From assembly GCF_022179185.1 (NCBI RefSeq), contig NZ_BPQJ01000040.1, positions 1 through 60,077 on the forward strand: 60,077 nt of DNA. The letters are read 5' to 3'. Position numbers and translations under genes: made by a program. The DNA is from Methylobacterium frigidaeris. Lineage in GTDB: Bacteria > Pseudomonadota > Alphaproteobacteria > Rhizobiales > Beijerinckiaceae. Positions 53,657-60,077 of this stretch are shown here, in pieces; position 1 is the stretch's first letter; each line of letters starts with the position of its first letter. A model generated the notes under the pieces. The model did not search any database, was not told the origin of the DNA, and saw only the letters and a list, made by a program, of their open reading frames with translations.

Positions 53657-55312
53657 ATGACCTCTCGCCCTCGCTTTGCCTCCACGCCATCGCCCGAAGC
53701 GGGCGACCGGCGGCCGGTCGTGGTGATCGGCGCCGGACCGGTCGGTCTGACCTGCGCCATCGACCTGGCGACGCGTGGCGTGCCGGTGGTGGTGCTCGAC
53801 GACGACGACACCGTGGCGACCGGCAGCCGGGCGATCTGCTGGGCCAAGCGCACCCTCGAGATCTGGGACCGGCTCGGCGTCGGGCAGCGGATGGTCGACA
53901 AGGGCGTGACCTGGAGCGTAGGCCGTGTCTTCCACGGCGACCAGGAGCTCTACCGCTTCGACCTGCTGCCCGAGACCGGCCATCGCCGTCCGGCCTTCAT
54001 CAACCTGCAGCAATACTACGTCGAGCAATACCTGATCGAGCGGGCTGCGGACTTTCCGGATCTGATCGGCTTGCGCTGGAAGCACGAGGTGACCGGCTTG
54101 ACCCGGACCGCCGAGGGCGTGCGCCTCGACGTCGCGACGCCGGAGGGCGCCTATGCGCTCGATGCGGAATGGGTGCTCGCCGCGGACGGGGCGCGGTCAG
54201 CCACCCGAACCCGGATGGGCCTGCCCTTTCCCGGCCAGCGCTTCGAGGAGCGCTTCCTCATCGCCGACGTCAGGATGAAGGCGGACTTTCCGACCGAGCG
54301 CCTGTTCTGGTTCGAGCCGACCTTCCATGCCGGGCAGAGCGCGCTGCTGCACCGCCAGCCCGACGACGTGTTCCGCATCGACTTCCAGCTCGGCCCCGAG
54401 GCCGACCCGGACCTGGAGCGCATGCCCGAGCGCGTGATGCCGCGCGTCAAGGCCGTGGTGGGCGATCAGACGCCGGTCACCCTCGAATGGTGCTCCGTCT
54501 ACTCGTTCCGGTGCGCGAGGCTGGAGCGCTTCGTGCACGGTCGCGTGGTGTTCGTCGGCGACAGCGCGCATGTGGTGAGCCCGTTCGGCGCCCGCGGCGG
54601 CAACGGCGGCATCCAGGACGCCGACAACCTGTGCTGGAAACTGGCGCTGGTGCTGCGCGGCGAGGCGCCGGAGAGCCTGATCGCGACCTACGACGAGGAG
54701 CGCGGGCACGCCGCCGACGAGAACATCCTCAATTCGAGCCGCACCACCAACTTCATGACGCCGAAGACGAGGGCGGAGCGGTACCTTCGCGATGGCGTGC
54801 TGGCGCTCGCCGCCGAGGCGCCCTTCGCCCGGATGCTGCTGAATGCCGGGCGCCTGTCACGGCCATGCAGCCTCGCCGGCCTGTCGCTGCAGACCCCGGA
54901 TCCGGCGCCGCAGCGCGACGGTCCCCGGCCGGGCGACGTCTGCGTCGACGCGCCGGTCGTCGACGGGAGCGGTCGTGCCGGCTGGCTGCTCGACTCGCTC
55001 GACGGATCGTTCACGCTCCTGGTCTTCGCGGGAGCCGAGGCGCCCGATCCGGGCCGGTTCTCGGGTCTCCCGCCCGGCCTGCGCTGCGTCGTCGTCGCCG
55101 AGAGACCGCTCACGCTGGCCGGGGCCGAGGTGCTGCTCGATACCGAGGGCGTCGCCGGGCTGCGCTACGTCGCCGAATCCGGCGTGGCCTACCTGATCCG
55201 GCCCGACGCTCACGTGGCCGCGCGCTTCACGGAGGTCGATGGCCAGCAGGTGGCGGAGGCGCTCGCCCGCGCGTGCGGCCGGTCCGGCACGTCGGTTCAG
55301 GAGGCTGCGTGA
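53657..55312 (+). CDS. FAD-dependent aromatic monooxygenase
   Basis: A 551-residue class A flavin hydroxylase. It has the dinucleotide motif VVIGAGPVGLTCAIDLATRG, the DG motif VLAADGARSATR and the GD motif VVFVGDSAHVVSPFGARGG, followed by GNGGIQDADNLCWKL. The last 120 residues are the thioredoxin-like domain of phenol-hydroxylase-type enzymes. It resembles MhpA-like 3-hydroxyphenyl acid hydroxylases. In this operon it may hydroxylate 3-hydroxyphenylacetate to homogentisate; that substrate is inference. Its stop overlaps the next start (ATGA). Confidence 0.88.
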   Translation: MTSRPRFASTPSPEAGDRRPVVVIGAGPVGLTCAIDLATRGVPVVVLDDDDTVATGSRAICWAKRTLEIWDRLGVGQRMVDKGVTWSVGRVFHGDQELYRFDLLPETGHRRPAFINLQQYYVEQYLIERAADFPDLIGLRWKHEVTGLTRTAEGVRLDVATPEGAYALDAEWVLAADGARSATRTRMGLPFPGQRFEERFLIADVRMKADFPTERLFWFEPTFHAGQSALLHRQPDDVFRIDFQLGPEADPDLERMPERVMPRVKAVVGDQTPVTLEWCSVYSFRCARLERFVHGRVVFVGDSAHVVSPFGARGGNGGIQDADNLCWKLALVLRGEAPESLIATYDEERGHAADENILNSSRTTNFMTPKTRAERYLRDGVLALAAEAPFARMLLNAGRLSRPCSLAGLSLQTPDPAPQRDGPRPGDVCVDAPVVDGSGRAGWLLDSLDGSFTLLVFAGAEAPDPGRFSGLPPGLRCVVVAERPLTLAGAEVLLDTEGVAGLRYVAESGVAYLIRPDAHVAARFTEVDGQQVAEALARACGRSGTSVQEAA

Positions 55313-55542
55313 TGACGGAATCGCTGAGACGGGGCGACGGCTTCGCCGGACGGGCGGACGCCGTCTACGAGACCTTGATCCGCGCGCATCACTCCTTGAG
55401 CGACGAGGACAGCGCGGCGCTCAACGCGAGGCTCGTGCTGATTCTCGCTCACGAGGTCGGCGATCCCGAGGCGCTGGCGCAGGCCATCGCCCTCGCGCGG
55501 CGCTCCCTCGGGCCGGCCGGCCCGGATCGCGCCGCCCCCTGA
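55312..55542 (+). CDS. DUF2783 small protein
   Basis: A 76-residue helical protein: RADAVYETLIRAHHSLSDEDSAALNARLVLILAHEVGD is the DUF2783 pattern. These genes nearly always follow an FAD monooxygenase in aromatic operons, and the four-base overlap with it here agrees. It may be a small subunit or a maturation factor. Function is not known. Confidence 0.85.
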   Translation: MTESLRRGDGFAGRADAVYETLIRAHHSLSDEDSAALNARLVLILAHEVGDPEALAQAIALARRSLGPAGPDRAAP

Positions 55543-55618
55543 CAGGGGCGGCAAGAGCGTCCCGACCGACGGCGACTGCTCGCCCAATGAATCACCTCAC
55601 GGCATGGGAGATCCATCC

Positions 55619-56980
55619 ATGAACCAGCAGACCCGCCCCGCTCCGGTCGGCGACCCCGTCGCGACCCAGATCCATCCGGGCTACCTGTCGGGCTTCGGCA
55701 ACGGCTTCGAGACCGAGGCGCTGCCCGGGGCGCTGCCGATCGGCCGCAACTCGCCCCAGAAATGCCCCTACGGCCTCTACGCCGAGCAGATCTCCGGATC
55801 CCCCTTCACCGCGCCGCGCACCACCAACGAGCGCTCCTGGCTCTACCGCATCCGTCCCACCGTCATGCATTGGGGCGCCTTCCGGAAGGTCGATGCCCGG
55901 CTCTGGCTCACCGCCCCGGCCGAGGCCGCCGAGATGCCCCCCGCGCCCTTGCGCTGGGATCCCGTCCCGATCCCGGCCGAACCGCTCTCCTTCGTCGAGG
56001 GCATCCGCACCATGACCACCGCCGGCGATGCCGGGTCGCAAGCCGGCATGGGCGCGCATCTCTACGTCGCCACCCGCTCGATGCGGGACGAGTACTTCTA
56101 CAACGCCGACGGCGAGATGCTGGTCGTGCCGCAGCAGGGCGCGCTTCGCTTCCGCACCGAGTTCGGCGTCATCGACGTCGCGCCCGGCGAGATCGTGGTG
56201 ATCCCGCGCGGGGTGAAGTTCGCCGTCGAGGTCACGGGCGGCCCGGCCCGCGGCTATCTCTGCGAGAATTACGGTGGCGCCTTCACGCTGCCGGAGCGCG
56301 GGCTGATCGGCGCCAATTGCCTGGCCAACCAGCGCGACTTCCTCACGCCGGTGGCGTCCTACGAGGACCGCGACGCGCCCGGCACGATGCTGGTGAAGTG
56401 GGGCGGTGGCTTGTGGGCGGCCGACATCGCGCACTCGCCCCTCGACGTGGTGGCGTGGCACGGCAACTACGCGCCCTACAAGTACGACCTCAGGAAGTTC
56501 TCGCCGGTCGGCCCGATCCTGTTCGACCATGCCGACCCGTCGATCTTCACGGTGCTGACCTCGCCCTCGGAGACGCCCGGCACGGCCAATATCGACTTCG
56601 TGCTCTTCTCCGATCGCTGGCTGGTGGCGGAGAACACGTTCCGGCCGCCGTGGTACCACCTCAACGTGATGAGCGAGTTCATGGGGCTGGTCTACGGGGT
56701 CTACGACGCCAAGACCGGCGGCGGGTTCCAGCCGGGGGGCGCCTCGCTGCACAACACCCTGCTGCCGCACGGGCCGGACGTGGACGCGTTCGAGAAGGCG
56801 TCGAACGCGGAGCTGACGCCGCACAAGCTCGAGGGGACGCTGGCCTTCATGTTCGAGACGCGGTTTCTCCAGAAGGTCAGCCACTTCGCCGCCGAGACGC
56901 CGGCATTGCAGCAGGATTACGCGACGTACGGGCGCAAGCTCGCCAAGCATTTCGACCCGAACCGGCCGGAGGCACGCTGA
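55619..56980 (+). CDS. hmgA: Homogentisate 1,2-dioxygenase
   Basis: The 453-residue iron enzyme opens the ring of homogentisate to maleylacetoacetate. The iron ligands are visible: His and Glu in WYHLNVMSEFMG, and His in LLPHGPDVDAFE. The N-terminal YLSGFGNGFETEALPGALP and RTTNERSWLYRIRP are family hallmarks. The ATG at 55619 has GGGAG upstream; a frame start at 55604 is less likely. The stop overlaps fahA (ATGA), so the three pathway genes are translationally coupled. Confidence 0.97.
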   Translation: MNQQTRPAPVGDPVATQIHPGYLSGFGNGFETEALPGALPIGRNSPQKCPYGLYAEQISGSPFTAPRTTNERSWLYRIRPTVMHWGAFRKVDARLWLTAPAEAAEMPPAPLRWDPVPIPAEPLSFVEGIRTMTTAGDAGSQAGMGAHLYVATRSMRDEYFYNADGEMLVVPQQGALRFRTEFGVIDVAPGEIVVIPRGVKFAVEVTGGPARGYLCENYGGAFTLPERGLIGANCLANQRDFLTPVASYEDRDAPGTMLVKWGGGLWAADIAHSPLDVVAWHGNYAPYKYDLRKFSPVGPILFDHADPSIFTVLTSPSETPGTANIDFVLFSDRWLVAENTFRPPWYHLNVMSEFMGLVYGVYDAKTGGGFQPGGASLHNTLLPHGPDVDAFEKASNAELTPHKLEGTLAFMFETRFLQKVSHFAAETPALQQDYATYGRKLAKHFDPNRPEAR

Positions 56981-58290
56981 TGGCGGGGATCGACCACACC
57001 CACGATTCTAGCCTGCGGTCCTGGGTACCGGGGGCCGACGGGCATCCCGATTTCCCGATCCAGAACCTGCCGCTCGGCGTGTTCTCGCCGGCGGACGGTG
57101 CTCCGCGGGCCGGGATCGCGATCGGCGACCGCATCCTCGACCTTCCGGCTCTGCTGGCCGCCGGCCTGCTCTCGGGCGAGGCGGCCCTCGCCGCCGAGGC
57201 CGCCGCCGGCGCTGCCCTCAACGCGCTCCTCGCCCTCGGCGCCGGTCCGCGCCGTGCCCTGCGGGTGCGCCTGTCCGAGCTGCTGCGCGAGGGCTCGGCC
57301 GACCGTGACCGGGTGGCTCCGCTGCTGCATGCGGCTTCGTCCTGCACGCTGCACCTGCCGGCCCGGATCGGCGACTACACCGACTTCTACGTCGGCATCC
57401 ACCACGCCGAGAACATCGGCAAGCAGTTCCGGCCGGACAACCCGCTCCTGCCGAACTACAAGCACGTGCCGATCGGTTATCATGGCCGCGCCTCCTCGAT
57501 CCGGCCCTCCGGCACCCCGGTGCGCCGGCCGCGCGGGCAGTCGAAGGCGCCGGACGCGGCCGCGCCGACCTTCGGCCCCTCGTCCCGCCTCGACCTCGAG
57601 CTGGAGCTCGGTGTGTGGATCGGGCCCGGCAACGACCTCGGCGAGCCGATCCCGATCGGAGAGGCGCAGGATCACATCGCCGGTTACTGCCTGCTCAACG
57701 ACTGGTCGGCCCGCGACATCCAGGCCTGGGAGTACCAGCCGCTCGGGCCGTTCCTCGCCAAGAACTTCGCCTCGACGATCTCGCCCTGGATCGTCACGCC
57801 GGAGGCGCTGGCGCCGTTCCGCATCGCGCAAGGAGCGCGTCCCGCGGGCGATCCCACCCCCCTGCCCTACCTCCGCGACGAAACCGACCAGGCCGGCGGC
57901 GCCTTCGACCTCCGCCTCGACGTGCTGCTGACGACCCCGGGCCTGCGCGCAGCCGGCCTCGCCCCGCACCGGGTTTCGGCCTCGAACGCCCGGCACATGT
58001 ACTGGACGGTGGCGCAGATGGTGGCCCACCACACCAGCGGCGGCTGCAACCTGCAGCCGGGCGACCTTCTCGGCACCGGCACGATCTCCGGCCCGGACCG
58101 CGACGCCTGCGGCAGCCTCGTCGAGGCGACGCTGGGCGGGCGGGAGCCGATCCGGCTCGCCTCGGGCGAGGAGCGCCGGTTCCTCGAGGACGGCGACGAG
58201 ATCATCCTGCGGGCGCACGGCGTGCGCGAGGGCTTCGCAACCGTCGGGTTCGGCGAGTGCCGGGCGGTCATCCTTGGAGCGGTGGCATGA
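56980..58290 (+). CDS. fahA: Fumarylacetoacetase
   Basis: A 436-residue hydrolase that cleaves fumarylacetoacetate to fumarate and acetoacetate, the final step. The metal- and catalysis-related residues are in YTDFYVGIHHAENIG (Asp, His), LELELGVWIG (two Glu) and LLNDWSARDIQAWEY (Asp). GTISGPDRDACGSLVE is typical of the C-terminus. It overlaps hmgA and maiA by four bases on each side. Confidence 0.97.
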   Translation: MAGIDHTHDSSLRSWVPGADGHPDFPIQNLPLGVFSPADGAPRAGIAIGDRILDLPALLAAGLLSGEAALAAEAAAGAALNALLALGAGPRRALRVRLSELLREGSADRDRVAPLLHAASSCTLHLPARIGDYTDFYVGIHHAENIGKQFRPDNPLLPNYKHVPIGYHGRASSIRPSGTPVRRPRGQSKAPDAAAPTFGPSSRLDLELELGVWIGPGNDLGEPIPIGEAQDHIAGYCLLNDWSARDIQAWEYQPLGPFLAKNFASTISPWIVTPEALAPFRIAQGARPAGDPTPLPYLRDETDQAGGAFDLRLDVLLTTPGLRAAGLAPHRVSASNARHMYWTVAQMVAHHTSGGCNLQPGDLLGTGTISGPDRDACGSLVEATLGGREPIRLASGEERRFLEDGDEIILRAHGVREGFATVGFGECRAVILGAVA

Positions 58291-58922
58291 AGCTCTACGG
58301 TTACTGGCGCTCGACCTCGTCCTACCGCCTGCGCCTCGCGCTGGCGCTGAAGGGCGTGGTGCCGGACCAGGTGCCGGTCCACCTCGTGCGCGACGGCGGC
58401 GAGCATCGCGGCGAGGCCTATCGGCGGATCAACCCGCAAGGCCGCGTGCCGAGCCTCGCCCTCGCCGACGGGCGCGTGCTGATCCAGTCCCCGGCGATCA
58501 TCGAGTACCTGGAGGAGGTGTATCCGGAGCCGCCGCTGCTGCCGGCGGACCCGGTCGCGCGGGCGCAGGTCCGGGCGGTGGCGGCGATCATCGGCTGCGA
58601 CATCCATCCGCTGCACAATGTCGGCCCGCTCAACCACCTGCGGCGCGACCTCGGCCGCCCGGAGGAGGAGGTGGGCGCCTGGATCGGCCGCTGGATCTCC
58701 GAGGGCTTCACGGCCATCGAGGCGCTGATCGGCGACGAGGGGTATTGCTTCGGCGCCGGCCCAGGCCTCGCCGACGTCTATCTGGTGCCGCAGGTCTACG
58801 CGGCGCGGCGCTTCGCCGTGCCTCTGGAGCCGTTCCCGCGGATCACCCGCGCCTCGTCCCTCGCGGAGGCGCATCCGGCCTTCCAGGCCGCCCATCCGTC
58901 GCGGCAGCCCGACGCGGAGTAG
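58287..58922 (+). CDS. maiA: Maleylacetoacetate isomerase (zeta-class GST)
   Basis: A 211-residue glutathione transferase of the zeta class that converts maleylacetoacetate to fumarylacetoacetate. The active-site motif, usually SSCSYR, is STSSYRLR, with the catalytic Ser kept but the Cys replaced. NPQGRVPSLALADG, QSPAIIEYLEE and HNVGPLNHL are typical. It is the last gene of the operon. Confidence 0.95.
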   Translation: MKLYGYWRSTSSYRLRLALALKGVVPDQVPVHLVRDGGEHRGEAYRRINPQGRVPSLALADGRVLIQSPAIIEYLEEVYPEPPLLPADPVARAQVRAVAAIIGCDIHPLHNVGPLNHLRRDLGRPEEEVGAWIGRWISEGFTAIEALIGDEGYCFGAGPGLADVYLVPQVYAARRFAVPLEPFPRITRASSLAEAHPAFQAAHPSRQPDAE

Positions 58923-59084
58923 GTCCCACGGAGGGCCGTGGGCGCGGGCTGATCAGCCCTCCGCCCGCCCGGCGCGGCGCCGACGGCCGCCGCTCGCGGC
59001 GACGGGCGGGCCGGCGATCAGGCGCCCTCGACCCCGTGCCCGACCAGCTTGTGCGGATCGACCACCGCCGCCCCTGCGGGGACG

Positions 59085-59255
59085 ATCAACGGCCTGTTCA
59101 AGGCGCGTGCGATCCATCGGCGCGGGCCGTGGCACTGCTTCGAGGCGGTCGAGTGCGCCACCCTGGAGTGGATCGACGGGGCCAACCACCGTCGCCTTGC
59201 TCGCGCCGATCGCCAACGTCCCTCCCGCCGAGGCCGAAGCGCGCTGTCATGCTCG
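59085..59255 (+). mobile_element. IS3-family orfB C-terminal relic, frameshifted
   Basis: Translation from 59088 gives NGLFKARAIHRRGPW, then FEAVECATLEWIDGANHRRL, the end of an IS3 transposase OrfB. At about 59197 the frame must change to give LLAPIANVPPAEAEARCHA, the rest of that C-terminus. The catalytic residues and the ends are missing. It is a dead remnant of a family related to the relic at 3015-3346. Confidence 0.75.
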
Positions 59256-59458
59256 CGTCGCCGAGCGCGCGGGAGGCGAGATAGGCAATCGTCATCATGG
59301 CTTTCGCGTCCGGCATCGACCAGACCCTTCCTGACGGCGGCCAAGCCGAACGGACCTCGACCCTCCTCGGCCGTCGGGTGGTCGCCGTCGGCCTCGGGCT
59401 GACCGTGGCGGATCACGCGAGCCAGCCGCGATCGGAGGTTCGGGTTCCCCTTCGTCGT

Positions 59459-59495
59459 CATCCGCCCATGCGGGGTCGCCATCCGCCCATGCGGG
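59459..59495. repeat. Two 16-base direct repeats
   Basis: CATCCGCCCATGCGGG occurs at 59459-59474 and 59480-59495, 21 bases apart. Each copy contains a small inverted repeat (CCGC/GCGG). Confidence 0.6.
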
Positions 59496-59583
59496 AGCGT
59501 GTCCAGGAAAGAGCCTCGCTCGTGCGGGTCGTCGCCCATCCTGGCGGACGACTGGGCACGGCGCGTCATCGGAGGGCGTCGCC

Positions 59584-60045
59584 TCAATAGGGACGGCAGA
59601 CGCCCGCATACGCGTCGAAATAGGCGTAAGCGCCGCAATCGCTGCCACTGGCCGCGCCGGTGAGAGCATACCCTGCAGCCGCCCCGACCGCGGCCCCGGC
59701 AAGACCGTAGCCGTAGGGGCGGTAACCGTAACCGTACCCGTAGCGGCCATATCCGCCATAGCCCTGGCCGGGCCGCCCTGCGATCGGTCTCCCTACCCCC
59801 CATCCGGGCCGCCCCGCGATGGGCCCGGCGGCCCCCCAGCCCGGGCGTCCGACACCGCCTCTGCCCAAGCCGGCTCCGTGGAAGCCGCCGCCACGGAAGC
59901 CACCTGCACGCATTCCAGCCCCATGGAACCCACTGCCGCGGAAGCCGCCACCGCCGCGGAAGCCTCGCGCCTCCGCGATGACACTGTTCGATATCAGTGC
60001 GGCGATCGCTGCGGCCGATAGAATCATACCACCGCGCTTAAGCAT
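59584..60045 (-). CDS. Gly-rich exported protein
   Basis: A 153-residue protein with a signal peptide (about residues 1-25; ILSAAAIAALISNSVIAEA). A low-complexity region of Gly, Arg, Phe and His follows (FRGGG, FHGAG repeats), then GRPGWG repeats and a Tyr/Gly-rich stretch. A short hydrophobic segment (AGAAVGAAAGYALTG) and an end with two cysteines (SDCGAYAYFDAYAGVCRPY) close it. Similar proteins are common in Methylobacterium and Bradyrhizobium but have no known function. ATG at 60045 or 60027 may be the start. It may be a cell-envelope protein. Confidence 0.75.
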   Translation of the reverse strand: MLKRGGMILSAAAIAALISNSVIAEARGFRGGGGFRGSGFHGAGMRAGGFRGGGFHGAGLGRGGVGRPGWGAAGPIAGRPGWGVGRPIAGRPGQGYGGYGRYGYGYGYRPYGYGLAGAAVGAAAGYALTGAASGSDCGAYAYFDAYAGVCRPY

Positions 60046-60077
60046 TGACGCGTGCGATGTATTTGAAGTTGGCGATG

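Larger units (their letters stand above)
58923..59583. other. Intergenic with IS relic
   Basis: About 660 bases with an IS3 orfB remnant and a short direct repeat, both listed separately. No intact gene is seen; the open frame at 59297-59590 has no domain or ribosome site. Confidence 0.5.

Noticed and set aside
59297..59590. 97-codon plus-strand frame near the right end
   Set aside because: Contains a direct repeat, no ribosome site or family; overlaps the end of the Gly-rich gene.

Overview
The window is high-GC alphaproteobacterial DNA, most likely Methylobacterium or a close relative. The signs are a glutathione-independent formaldehyde dehydrogenase, a mesaconyl-CoA hydratase of the ethylmalonyl-CoA pathway, split PntAA/PntAB/PntB transhydrogenase genes, an aa3 oxidase subunit IV and an Omp19-like lipoprotein. 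This is inference from gene content; no marker gene for the species is present.

Positions 1-13,600 are an accessory, decaying region. An IS3-family end truncates a formaldehyde dehydrogenase at the left edge. Further IS3 and IS630 relics follow, between an aldo/keto reductase, an AT-richer membrane adenylate cyclase and a PAS-PAS-receiver-LuxR protein. A leftward CoA-linked catabolic operon (thiolase, acyl-CoA ligase, ABC substrate-binding protein, short-chain dehydrogenase) carries three separate point lesions plus a 5' truncation, and only the ligase is intact. The region ends at a tRNA-Tyr gene.

Positions 13,600-50,400 are mostly core genome. Leftward are recJ, pntAA-pntAB-pntB, cytochrome oxidase subunit IV, an ABC1 kinase, a CsoR/FrmR-type regulator and a manganese catalase, then two identical tRNA-Ala(CGC) genes. 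Next come YggT and DUF167 genes, mesaconyl-CoA hydratase, a soluble chemoreceptor, mntR and a LysR regulator. The sdhCDAB operon has a DUF433/DUF5615 toxin-antitoxin-type pair between sdhA and sdhB. An Omp19-like inhibitor, a TAXI-type binding protein, a beta-barrel protein, a GNAT enzyme, mutL, aqpZ (flanked by inverted copies of a MITE-like repeat), a hexapeptide acyltransferase, a Wzz/BY-kinase-like protein with a degenerate P-loop, a ClC transporter and panE follow. A secreted copper-radical oxidase with AbfB and ricin-B modules then pairs with a SCO-like copper protein.

Positions 50,400-51,950 hold relics of an ABC transporter, a LysR regulator and an Old Yellow Enzyme. From 51,957 lies an intact homogentisate catabolic operon (MBL-fold protein, FAD monooxygenase, DUF2783, hmgA, fahA, maiA) facing a MarR regulator. 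A perfect 22-bp palindrome sits between the putative -35 and -10 boxes of this operon and a second half-matching site lies 26 bp downstream. The window ends with an IS3 orfB relic and a Gly-rich exported protein.

The most promising leads are the copper-radical oxidase/SCO pair, the toxin-antitoxin-type pair inside sdh, the operator architecture of the homogentisate operon, and the decaying CoA operon.
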